Shown piece by piece: positions 56,940 to 64,000 of a stretch of DNA of 64,000 nucleotides (position 1 is its first letter; every line of letters starts with the position of its first letter). The stretch spans positions 124,001-188,000 of the forward strand of contig NZ_JAFIBY010000004.1 of the NCBI RefSeq assembly GCF_017832355.1, read 5' to 3'. The DNA is from Serratia sp. PL17 (GTDB lineage Bacteria > Pseudomonadota > Gammaproteobacteria > Enterobacterales > Enterobacteriaceae). Under the pieces are notes generated by a model, which saw only the letters and a list, made by a program, of their open reading frames with translations, searched no databases and was not told where the DNA came from. A program made the translations under genes and the position numbers.

Positions 56940-56943
56940 CGAA

Positions 56944-56972
56944 CAAGCCGGGTAACCCCGGCTTGCTTTATT
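56944..56972. terminator. Terminator after ybbJ
   Basis: CAAGCCGGG, 4-base loop, CCCGGCTTG, followed by CTTTATTTA. Confidence 0.75.
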
Positions 56973-58741
56973 TATACTATTAATTCCGAACTGAGAATGA
57001 TGACTTTTGAGGTGGCAGGATAAGTTACCCTCCACGGTAGACTGTCAGATGGATAGTGTTCAATAGTTAATTTTGTATCTGCACCTCGAATACTCGGAAG
57101 AACTGTGGAATTCCCTTTAATCTGCCAAGTTTTAACAAGCGAATCCCCGTCTCCAAATAATTTAACCGCTGAGTCAATGGCGTCTGTCGTTTGATAAATG
57201 GTCAAATTCTGCGGCAATTGGGTGACGCTTGCTGTAGTTTGCAAACAAACGGACTTGTTATTAGTCACAATAAGATTATCAATGTTAGCATTCGCTTCCA
57301 TCAACACTAACGGCAGCATGTTATTTGCCGACTTGCTGTTAAATATCAAGCTACCAATTGACACTGGTTTCTTAATACTGCAAAGACTTCCGCCACCGCC
57401 AAAGGGGCTTGCATATTCATTAACCGTCAACAAATCTATAACCAGATCACTCATATTAAGATCTAAAGCCTTATTGCCAACAAGACGCTCAAAAGTTAAC
57501 TTTCCGATGCGACTACCCGACTGCGTACCAGATGCACTTAATCCTGGGTGTACTCGGCATGATGCGATAGAAATATTATCAATGAGATTATTTTTTGAGC
57601 CGTCATGTATTTCCACCCCTCGAATACAGTGCCCCACAGTAACATTATTAATACGGTGTTTGCTACCGCCGGTATACACCGCCGGCGCGCCATTTAAAAT
57701 CGCAGAAGCATTTGTTTGTTCAAGATAGTAACAGTCCCCGGCCTCAACATTTTCACAAAAATTATTTTCACCATCTACAATGACACCACCCCCACCCCAG
57801 GTCCCGCATTTAACATCAATGACATAACAATCTGAAGTGGTTCCATCGAATTTACTATCCTGCCCAAAGGCAATAATAGCACCAGATAAATAACCCGGTT
57901 CAAAAGTACTGGCCGGGATCCCGGCCCCAACAATAGTGACTTTAGCTACAATATTTTTACTACCTTTCACTAAAATACCATCACCAAGACAATAACCACC
58001 GGTGATATTACTGACCACATTGTCATTGTTTTTAACGACAACTAAATTATCTCGACACTCATCAATACTCACATCAAAAGCGACTGAGTTGCCCATCAAT
58101 ACCATACCGTCACAGAATCCCCGCACAGTCATATGGTAAAAATAACTTTTATCCCCAGCAACAAAGCCGTTATGTGCAGACACCTGATGATAAACACTTT
58201 CACGCTTTACCCAGCCATATAACATACCGCCAAACATTTCCACGCCATGTAAATAATCATAGGCTTCAAGTGTAGAGGTTTGGTTGGCAAAAAATGGTTT
58301 CAGATGACCGGGTTTAGCCTTAATGGTTGCCCCATTAAGATTAATAACTTTCTTATTAGGCGTCCCATTTTTAATCCGCACGGTGTCGGACGTCATGTAG
58401 GTCGCACCCTGTTGGCAAACGGTGTCATACGCCGTCAAAAAAGCCGCGGTTAACGCACGGGTATCATCTGCAATACCATTCCCTCGCGCACCAAACATAT
58501 TTGGTGATACCAGAGAGTGGCTGTTCAATACACGAATCCATGTCCACTGTGAATTAGGCTTTATATAAATACCTGCATCATCAATAAGGCCGGGATCATT
58601 AGATGCAATGAAAACCCCACCGCCAGATTGTAACTTATCTTCTCCGTGCCAATCAGGATAGTAAGAGACAACCTCGATGGACTCCCCAGCAGTGGCCGGG
58701 ATAAGGGTTCGTAATGTTGCGATATCAGGGCAAGTATTCAT
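56972..58741 (-). CDS. Orphan phage tail-spike-like right-handed beta-helix protein
   Basis: 589 residues from the chosen start at 58741 (MNTCPDIATL; AAGAGG about ten bases upstream). The first 60 residues (TLIPATAGESIEVVSYYPDW and GGGVFIASNDPG) resemble head-binding or particle-linking regions of tail spikes. VSPNMFGARGNGIADDTRAL then marks a pectate-lyase-superfamily beta-helix, followed by repeated strands with many NNxV/I and GC-poor codons. The gene is clearly more AT-rich than its neighbours. No tail, head or integrase gene flanks it. Possible polysaccharide depolymerase, or moron cargo. It could also extend to a TTG at 58846. Confidence 0.7.
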   Translation of the reverse strand: MNTCPDIATLRTLIPATAGESIEVVSYYPDWHGEDKLQSGGGVFIASNDPGLIDDAGIYIKPNSQWTWIRVLNSHSLVSPNMFGARGNGIADDTRALTAAFLTAYDTVCQQGATYMTSDTVRIKNGTPNKKVINLNGATIKAKPGHLKPFFANQTSTLEAYDYLHGVEMFGGMLYGWVKRESVYHQVSAHNGFVAGDKSYFYHMTVRGFCDGMVLMGNSVAFDVSIDECRDNLVVVKNNDNVVSNITGGYCLGDGILVKGSKNIVAKVTIVGAGIPASTFEPGYLSGAIIAFGQDSKFDGTTSDCYVIDVKCGTWGGGGVIVDGENNFCENVEAGDCYYLEQTNASAILNGAPAVYTGGSKHRINNVTVGHCIRGVEIHDGSKNNLIDNISIASCRVHPGLSASGTQSGSRIGKLTFERLVGNKALDLNMSDLVIDLLTVNEYASPFGGGGSLCSIKKPVSIGSLIFNSKSANNMLPLVLMEANANIDNLIVTNNKSVCLQTTASVTQLPQNLTIYQTTDAIDSAVKLFGDGDSLVKTWQIKGNSTVLPSIRGADTKLTIEHYPSDSLPWRVTYPATSKVIILSSELIV

Positions 58742-58881
58742 AACAGAAAGCCTCTTAGTGAGTGAAGTCCTCATGGACATAGCAACAATAAGAGGTGTTT
58801 CAGCAGGGAAGAATGTAGATAGGTTGTATGACTGTTCAGCGGACAAAATCTCAGTAATCTAGCTGATAGTCACTGTTTCTT

Positions 58882-59289
58882 TTACCTTTTCTCTGTATGG
58901 CAGCACCCCGCCAGATTATTAATGATTGGGCAGTCTGCTCCGTCATCGCCTGGGCATTGATCCGCCAGCGCCAATAAACGCTGGCGCATCTCACCCAATT
59001 CGGCAATGTGCTTTTCAATATCCGCCACCTTTTGCAACGTGCGCGCTTTCACATCGGCGCTGTGACGGCCCGGATCGTTGAACAACCCGACCAGTTCGCC
59101 GCACTCGTCCAAGTTAAACCCCACCTGCCGCGCCTGGCGTAGCAACGTCAGCTCTTCGATGTGCTTCGGGCTGTAGCTGCGATACCCGTTATCGGTTCGG
59201 ATTGGTGCAGTCACCAGGCCTTTTTCTTCATAAAAGCGAATTGCCTTGCTGGTTAAGCCGGTTTTTTTTGCCACGTCGCTGATATTCAT
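58882..59289 (-). CDS. cueR: Cu(I)-responsive MerR-family activator CueR
   Basis: 135-residue copper sensor. MerR-type winged helix [20 protein letters not shown], dimerisation helix, and metal loop with the two Cu(I) ligands Cys112 and Cys120 in [11 protein letters not shown], in the same positions as E. coli. The terminal CCHTEKR adds cysteines as in the orthologue. It is divergent from copA, whose promoter it activates. Confidence 0.96.
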   Translation of the reverse strand: MNISDVAKKTGLTSKAIRFYEEKGLVTAPIRTDNGYRSYSPKHIEELTLLRQARQVGFNLDECGELVGLFNDPGRHSADVKARTLQKVADIEKHIAELGEMRQRLLALADQCPGDDGADCPIINNLAGCCHTEKR

Positions 59290-59298
59290 TCTTCCCCC

Positions 59299-59329
59299 TT
59301 GACCTTCCCCTTGCTGGAAGGTTTAAGCT
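59299..59329 (+). promoter_or_regulatory. CueR-controlled copA promoter
   Basis: -35 TTGACC (59299-59304), -10 TAAGCT (59324-59329) with a 19-base spacer, typical of MerR-activated promoters. The operator ACCTTCC, 7 bases, GGAAGGT (59302-59322) lies between them and nearly equals the E. coli copA operator. Confidence 0.9.
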
Positions 59330-59397
59330 TCATTCTTAGTGAAAACAGGTCAAGCGGTCAACCTTTAAACACCGCACTTGAGCGAGGGAATCGAATC

Positions 59398-62118
59398 ATG
59401 TCACAAACTACCGTGCTGGCATTGCAGGGGCTAACCTGCATGAATTGCGCACAACGGGTAAAAAAAGCCCTGGAAAGCCGCAACGATGTTGAACAGGCAG
59501 AGGTTAATGTCCATTACGCCAAGGTCACTGGCGATGCGCCAAGTCAGGCACTGATTGATAGCGTGATTGCCGCCGGCTATCAGGCCGCTGTGGCGCAACA
59601 GGCAGATACCGAACTGCAGTTGAATGGCCTGAGCTGCATGCACTGCGCCGCCAGCACGCGCAAAGCGCTGGAAGCCGTGCCGGGTGTGATCGCCGCCGAC
59701 GTCAGCATTGATAGCGCTAAGGTTTATGGCGATGCCGCTCCCGAGGCGCTGATCGCCGCGGTTGAGGACGCCGGATATCATGCCAGCGTTACCGGAGCCA
59801 TCATCCCCCCAAAATCTGAGCCGTTGACTGAAACAGCGCCAACTTTGCCGGAAACCCAGGCAGCGGCCCCGCATTCCCTTCCGGTAACCCACAATGATGA
59901 TGATGACAGCGTGCAGCTGCTGCTCAGCGGCATGAGCTGCGCCAGCTGCGTCAGTAAAGTTCAAAATGCGCTGCAGAACGTACCGGGCGTAGCGCAAGCA
60001 CGCGTTAACTTGGCAGAGCGCAGTGCGTTAATCACTGGCAGTGCCGATCCGCAAACACTGGTCGCCGCAGTCGAAAAAGCCGGCTACGGCGCAGAAATGA
60101 TCCAGGACGAAACCGAACGCCGCGAACGCCAACAGCAGACTGCGCAGGCTAACATGAAGCGCTTCCGTTGGCAGGCCGCGCTGGGGCTGGCGCTGGGTAT
60201 TCCGTTGATGGCATGGGGGGTGTTCGGTGGCAGCATGTCGCTGACGCCGGAAACGCAGCGCCCATGGTTGCTGGTCGGCCTCATAACCCTGGCCGTCATG
60301 GTGTTTGCCGGCGGGCACTTCTACCGTAATGCCTGGCGCGCGTTGATGAACGGCAGCGCGACCATGGACACGCTGGTGGCGCTGGGTACCGGTGCAGCCT
60401 GGTTATATTCGATCAGCGTAAACCTGTGGCCAGATTTCTTCCCAATGGCGGCGCGGCATCTGTATTACGAAGCCAGCGCCATGATCATCGGTTTGATTAA
60501 TCTGGGTCATGCGCTGGAACAGCGCGCTCGCCAGCGTTCATCACAGGCGTTGGAACGGCTGTTGGATCTAACACCGCCGACGGCACGACAGGTAACCGAA
60601 GAGGGTGAGAAGAGTATTCCGTTAGCGCAAGTGCAGCTCGGTATGACATTGCGCCTGACTACCGGTGATCGTGTCCCGGTTGACGGTGAGATCATTCAAG
60701 GTGAAGTCTGGCTGGACGAAGCAATGCTGACCGGCGAGGCAGTCCCCCAGCAGAAAAGCATTGGCGACACCGTTCATGCCGGTACGGTAGTCGATGATGG
60801 CACCGTCTTGTTTCGAGCAGGCGCTATCGGCAGCAAAACCACGCTGGCGCGCATCATTAAGTTGGTACGTCAGGCGCAAAGCAGCAAGCCAGAGATTGGC
60901 CAACTGGCGGACCGTATTTCTGCGGTATTCGTCCCCGCAGTCGTCGCCATCGCACTGTTGAGCGCCGCAATTTGGTACATCTTTGGTCCGCAGCCGCAAT
61001 TGGTTTACACGCTGGTGATCGCCACCACGGTGCTGATTATTGCCTGCCCTTGTGCGCTAGGGCTGGCAACGCCGATGTCGATTATCTCTGGCGTAGGACG
61101 CGCTGCGGAATTTGGCGTGCTGGTACGCGATGCCGATGCATTGCAGCAAGCCAGCCAGCTGGACACATTGGTCTTCGATAAGACCGGTACTCTGACAGAA
61201 GGCCAGCCACGCGTAGTGGAGATCCTCACCTTTGCCCCGATAAGCGAGCAACAGGCGGTGTCTTGGGCTGCCGCGTTGGAACAAGGTGCCAGCCACCCTT
61301 TGGCACGGGCCATCGTGGATCATGCCGGTGAACAAGCGTTGCCGCAGGTTGAGAAGTTCCGCACCCTGCGCGGCGCCGGCGTCAGTGGCGAAGTGGACGG
61401 CGTGAAGCTCCTGCTAGGCAATGCGGCACTGCTGCAACAGCATCAGGTTGCGATCACCGCTGAGCTGGATACTCAGATGCAGCAACAAGCGGAACGCGGT
61501 ATTACGCCAGTGTTGCTGGCTGTCGACGGTAAACCCGCTGCGCTGATTGCCATCCGTGATCCCCTGCGTAACGACAGCGTTGAGGCGCTGCAGCGCTTGC
61601 ATCGCCAGGGCTATCAACTGGTGATGCTGACCGGTGACAACCCGGTGACGGCTAACGCCATTGCCAAAGAGGCCGGTATCGACCAAGTCATTGCCGGTGT
61701 GCTGCCAGAGGGTAAAGCCGAGGCCATTAAACGGTTGCAGGCACAGGGCCACCGGGTAGCCATGATCGGCGACGGCATCAACGATGCCCCGGCGCTGGCG
61801 CAGGCCGATGTCGGCATCGCAATGGGCAGTGGCAGCGATATCGCGATTGAAACCGCCGCCATCACCCTGATGCGTCACAGCCTGAACGGCGTTGCCGATG
61901 CGCTGGAACTGTCTAAAGCCACGCTGCGGAATATGAAGCAAAACCTGCTCGGGGCCTTTGTTTACAACACGCTCGGCATTCCTATTGCCGCCGGCGTCCT
62001 GTATCCGTTGACAGGTACCCTGCTCAGCCCGGTGGTCGCGGGTGCCGCGATGGCGTTGTCTTCTATCACCGTCGTCAGTAACGCCAACCGGTTGCTGCGT
62101 TTTAAACCCAAACGCTGA
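59398..62118 (+). CDS. copA: Cu(I)-exporting P1B-ATPase CopA
   Basis: Pumps Cu(I) from cytosol to periplasm. 906 residues; E. coli CopA has 834 because this protein has three heavy-metal-binding domains: LTCMNC (Cys14/17), LSCMHC (Cys80/83) and MSCASC (Cys181/184). Core motifs: transport CPC at 550-552 in [11 protein letters not shown], phosphorylation DKTGT (Asp594), MLTGDN, and [16 protein letters not shown]. Start ATG 59398 ([11 protein letters not shown]); 33 upstream codons overlap the CueR promoter. A -1 frameshift site between domains 2 and 3 is described separately. Confidence 0.97.
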   Translation: MSQTTVLALQGLTCMNCAQRVKKALESRNDVEQAEVNVHYAKVTGDAPSQALIDSVIAAGYQAAVAQQADTELQLNGLSCMHCAASTRKALEAVPGVIAADVSIDSAKVYGDAAPEALIAAVEDAGYHASVTGAIIPPKSEPLTETAPTLPETQAAAPHSLPVTHNDDDDSVQLLLSGMSCASCVSKVQNALQNVPGVAQARVNLAERSALITGSADPQTLVAAVEKAGYGAEMIQDETERRERQQQTAQANMKRFRWQAALGLALGIPLMAWGVFGGSMSLTPETQRPWLLVGLITLAVMVFAGGHFYRNAWRALMNGSATMDTLVALGTGAAWLYSISVNLWPDFFPMAARHLYYEASAMIIGLINLGHALEQRARQRSSQALERLLDLTPPTARQVTEEGEKSIPLAQVQLGMTLRLTTGDRVPVDGEIIQGEVWLDEAMLTGEAVPQQKSIGDTVHAGTVVDDGTVLFRAGAIGSKTTLARIIKLVRQAQSSKPEIGQLADRISAVFVPAVVAIALLSAAIWYIFGPQPQLVYTLVIATTVLIIACPCALGLATPMSIISGVGRAAEFGVLVRDADALQQASQLDTLVFDKTGTLTEGQPRVVEILTFAPISEQQAVSWAAALEQGASHPLARAIVDHAGEQALPQVEKFRTLRGAGVSGEVDGVKLLLGNAALLQQHQVAITAELDTQMQQQAERGITPVLLAVDGKPAALIAIRDPLRNDSVEALQRLHRQGYQLVMLTGDNPVTANAIAKEAGIDQVIAGVLPEGKAEAIKRLQAQGHRVAMIGDGINDAPALAQADVGIAMGSGSDIAIETAAITLMRHSLNGVADALELSKATLRNMKQNLLGAFVYNTLGIPIAAGVLYPLTGTLLSPVVAGAAMALSSITVVSNANRLLRFKPKR
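59808..59814 (+). other. Candidate -1 programmed frameshift site in copA
   Basis: C CCA AAA in the reading frame is a slippery heptamer of type X XXY YYZ. After slipping back one base the next codons are ATC and TGA, so translation would stop after one residue and give a 140-residue protein holding metal-binding domains 1 and 2. E. coli copA makes its CopA(Z) copper chaperone by the same type of -1 shift at CCCAAAG. A downstream stimulatory structure was not identified by eye. Confidence 0.65.
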
Positions 62119-62124
62119 ATGCCG

Positions 62125-62157
62125 ACGGGGCGCAAATCACTGCGCCCCGTTTCCTTT
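62125..62157 (+). terminator. Terminator after copA
   Basis: ACGGGGCGCA, 6-base loop, TGCGCCCCGT, then TTCCTTT. Confidence 0.8.
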
Positions 62158-62278
62158 GAGATAATTCCTTCACTCTTCAGGCTTTCTTGTATGCCGGTTA
62201 GCGTTTAGCATGGGGAAAAGGTTACGCCCTTTCCCTTTCAAGCTGAAAGGCGAACAAGTTCTCCAGGAGTCACGTTGT

Positions 62279-63082
62279 ATGGGTCAACTGTTACGTCGTA
62301 TCGCTGCCTTTTTCGGTCTGATTTCCCCCATGACCTACGCTTACCCGGCACTCGACATCCGCTTGCCTGGCGATCGCCAGTTCCATTTGGTCGGCAGTAT
62401 TCATATGGGCACGGTGGATATGGCCCCGCTGCCCGCTAAACTGGCCGCGCGCCTCAAGCAAGCAGATGCCTTGATTGTTGAAGCCGATATCACCGACTCC
62501 GCCTCTCCTTTTGACCACGTTGAACGGCAACCGGAACTTGAACAAAGACTCTCCGAACCCGAGTTCCAGCAGTTATTAACGCTATGCCAGGAATTGGGCA
62601 CGGATGCAGAAGCATTCTCTACTCTGCCCGGCTGGCAAGTGGCGCTGATGATGCAGGCACGACAGGCTCAGCGGCTTGGCCTGCGTGCCGAGTACGGGGT
62701 GGATTATCAGTTATTGCAGGCCGCCAGGGCGCAGCATAAAAAGGTGATCGAGTTAGAAGGTGCACAGCAACAGTTGGCGATGCTGGAACAGTTACCGGAA
62801 GGCGGCATGGCGTTGTTGCGCGATACGTTGGAACACTGGCACACCAACGCCCGCCTGCTGCAAACCATGGTGAGTTGGTGGTTGGATGCAAAACCCAGAG
62901 GCGCACTGGAAACCCTGCCCGCTACGTTCAGCGCGGGTTTGTATGATGTGTTGATGCATCGGCGCAATCGCGACTGGCGACAAAAACTGGAGAGATTGCC
63001 GGCGGGTAATTACGTGGTAGCGGTAGGTGCGCTGCATTTGTACGGCGAAGATAACCTGCCAGCGATGCTGCAAGCAGAGTAA
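62279..63082 (+). CDS. ybaP: TraB/GumN-family protein YbaP
   Basis: 267 residues, 264 in E. coli. TraB-family motifs: HLVGSIHMGTVDMAPLP with the first His and G-S-H metal-like site, ADALIVEADI, and the C-terminal YVVAVGALHLYGEDNLPAML. Predicted metal-dependent protease-like fold (Tiki/TraB). Its cellular substrate is unknown. Start ATG 62279 (MGQLLRR) has AGGAG nine bases before it; a 23-codon extension upstream is unlikely. Confidence 0.9.
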   Translation: MGQLLRRIAAFFGLISPMTYAYPALDIRLPGDRQFHLVGSIHMGTVDMAPLPAKLAARLKQADALIVEADITDSASPFDHVERQPELEQRLSEPEFQQLLTLCQELGTDAEAFSTLPGWQVALMMQARQAQRLGLRAEYGVDYQLLQAARAQHKKVIELEGAQQQLAMLEQLPEGGMALLRDTLEHWHTNARLLQTMVSWWLDAKPRGALETLPATFSAGLYDVLMHRRNRDWRQKLERLPAGNYVVAVGALHLYGEDNLPAMLQAE

Positions 63083-63307
63083 AAAAGTGGCCAATATCGC
63101 TACTGGCCAGTCAAAGAGGAATTTCTTGTATTTTAGTTATACGCATAGCAACCGTGTTAACGGTTACAATAGACAGGGTAGCAACCTAGTGAACATATTG
63201 GCAACCCGCTTTACGTAACAGTCTCTCAGGTTGCTGTTACCGTTATATTTTTGTAATTTTGTTGCCTCGCCTTACAACTTCCCCTCAGGGGGAAAGAGGA
63301 AAATACC

Positions 63308-63787
63308 ATGACGCCCGCAGTGATCCTGCTTGAGAAACAAAAGGTCGCATTTACCCTTCATCCGTACCATCACGACAGTGCAGAAACCCATTTCGGCGAT
63401 GAAGCAGTACAGAAGCTTGGGCTGGATGCCGACCGCGTCTATAAAACGCTGCTGGTAGCACTGAATGGCGATGCCAAGCACCTGGCCGTCGCGGTTACCC
63501 CGGTCGCCACTCAATTAGATCTGAAAAAGGTCGCCCGTGCGCTGGGTGCGAAGAAAGCTGAAATGGCCGATCCGCTGTTGGCTCAGCGTGTTACAGGTTA
63601 TTTGGTGGGGGGCATCAGCCCACTGGGGCAGAAAAAACGGCTGCCGACGGTAATCGACAGCCCTGCGCAGCAGTTCGCCACCATTTACGTCTCTGGCGGC
63701 AAACGCGGGTTGGATATCGAGCTAGCCGCAGAAGACCTGTGCCGATTACTTTCAGGTAGCTTCGCCGATATCGCCAAACGCGACTGA
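63308..63787 (+). CDS. ybaK: Cys-tRNA(Pro)/Cys-tRNA(Cys) deacylase YbaK
   Basis: Trans-editing enzyme that hydrolyses Cys-tRNA(Pro) made by prolyl-tRNA synthetase. 159 residues, the same as E. coli. The catalytic Lys is in [20 protein letters not shown], and [17 protein letters not shown] and the [12 protein letters not shown]-like [13 protein letters not shown] close the INS-type fold. GAGG-like signal before the ATG. 225 bases of non-coding DNA precede it. Confidence 0.96.
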   Translation: MTPAVILLEKQKVAFTLHPYHHDSAETHFGDEAVQKLGLDADRVYKTLLVALNGDAKHLAVAVTPVATQLDLKKVARALGAKKAEMADPLLAQRVTGYLVGGISPLGQKKRLPTVIDSPAQQFATIYVSGGKRGLDIELAAEDLCRLLSGSFADIAKRD

Positions 63788-63799
63788 ACAGCCGGGAAC

Positions 63800-63904
63800 A
63801 TCTGCCCCCAGCCCCCCGTGTAAGTCCCCCGTCTCATAGATATAACGATGAGACGGGGCGAGCGGGCACAGCCACCGAAAAGACAACGTTGACGATGAAG
63901 GGTA
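63800..63904. repeat. Intergenic repeat copy 7, degenerate
   Basis: Right end GTTGACGATGAAGGGTA fits the family. An inner hairpin CGTCTCAT/ATGAGACG is present and a reduced GCAGCCAAC-like AGCCACCG follows. The left end is not clear. It sits between convergent ybaK and ushA. Confidence 0.55.
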
Positions 63905-63908
63905 AAAC

Positions 63909-64000
63909 TTACTGATAGACGATCTCACCCTTCGGCTCATACGCCGCCGCATCCAGCGGTGAGTGCTTCTCGATATATTGCTTCAGCACTTCAGCATCGA
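63909..64000 (-). CDS. ushA: UDP-sugar hydrolase / 5'-nucleotidase UshA, C-terminal end
   Basis: Only the last 30 codons are inside the window: DAEVLKQYIEKHSPLD, then AAAYEPKGEIVYQ and stop. They match the UshA C-terminus (E. coli ends SVYEPKGEVSWQ). UshA is a periplasmic enzyme degrading UDP-sugars and nucleotides. Position next to ybaK, convergent, agrees with E. coli. Confidence 0.85.
   Translation of the reverse strand, partial: DAEVLKQYIEKHSPLDAAAYEPKGEIVYQ

Noticed and set aside
63083-63307. Small gene between ybaP and ybaK
   Set aside because: A 63-codon frame beginning inside ybaP exists, but it has no ribosome site and unusual composition.

Overview
The window looks like chromosome of a Serratia-type enterobacterium (Enterobacterales, Yersiniaceae side). 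Most proteins read as close orthologues of E. coli K-12 proteins, with matching lengths and starts. Gene order follows two E. coli blocks, rihA/leuS/mrdAB/dacA/lipBA and folD/cysS/purEK/ybb/copA/ushA. The differences are typical of Serratia: no cobC between nadD and rsfS, no fetAB between ybbN and qmcA, three metal-binding domains in CopA, and a family of about 125-bp intergenic repeats. The genus is inferred from family knowledge, not from a search.

Layout. 1-16.6 kb: core housekeeping genes (truncated rihA, azoR, ybeL, leuS-lptE-holA-nadD, rsfS-rlmH-mrdA-mrdB-rlpA, dacA, ybeD, lipB-lipA, tatE). They cover leucyl-tRNA charging, LPS assembly, DNA replication, NAD synthesis, rod-shape wall synthesis and lipoylation. 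16.6-21 kb: a MASE2-GGDEF diguanylate cyclase, a fluoride riboswitch with crcB, a probable PmrA-driven 31-residue membrane peptide resembling PmrR, a TetR/Bcr-type efflux pair and cspE. 21-26.2 kb: an M20 amidohydrolase, then an LLM monooxygenase, a GNAT acetyltransferase and an amino-acid ABC permease and ATPase. This gene set parallels the Bacillus yxe/ytm thioether amino acid salvage operons but lacks a solute-binding protein. 26.2-38.2 kb: accessory region with a VOC protein, a cold-shock-domain protein, two paralogous 53-residue zinc ribbons, a second diguanylate cyclase, a possible sRNA, a flavodoxin, two LysR regulators facing an aldo-keto reductase and a metallo-beta-lactamase-fold protein, a GT39-type glycosyltransferase, a VIT1-family transporter and hypothetical genes.

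38.3-48 kb: tRNA-Arg(TCT) (argU) lies beside an eroded YfjP/YeeP-type GTPase, a trace of a former integrated island. Then come a two-gene operon of unknown small proteins, folD-ybcJ, cysS, ppiB-lpxH, purEK with a PurR box, and a galP-galE unit whose promoter copies the E. coli gal layout (CRP and GalR sites). 48-64 kb: ybbP-ybbA, tesA-ybbO-ybbN, cfa, qmcA-ybbJ, an AT-rich orphan tail-spike-like beta-helix gene, cueR/copA with a CueR promoter and a probable CopA(Z) frameshift site, ybaP, ybaK and the 3' end of ushA.

Seven copies of one repeat family are scattered between genes. One copy supplies the last codons and stop of galE, one touches the cfa stop codon, and one creates a false N-terminal extension of leuS. 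No CRISPR array, rRNA, complete insertion sequence or intact prophage was seen.
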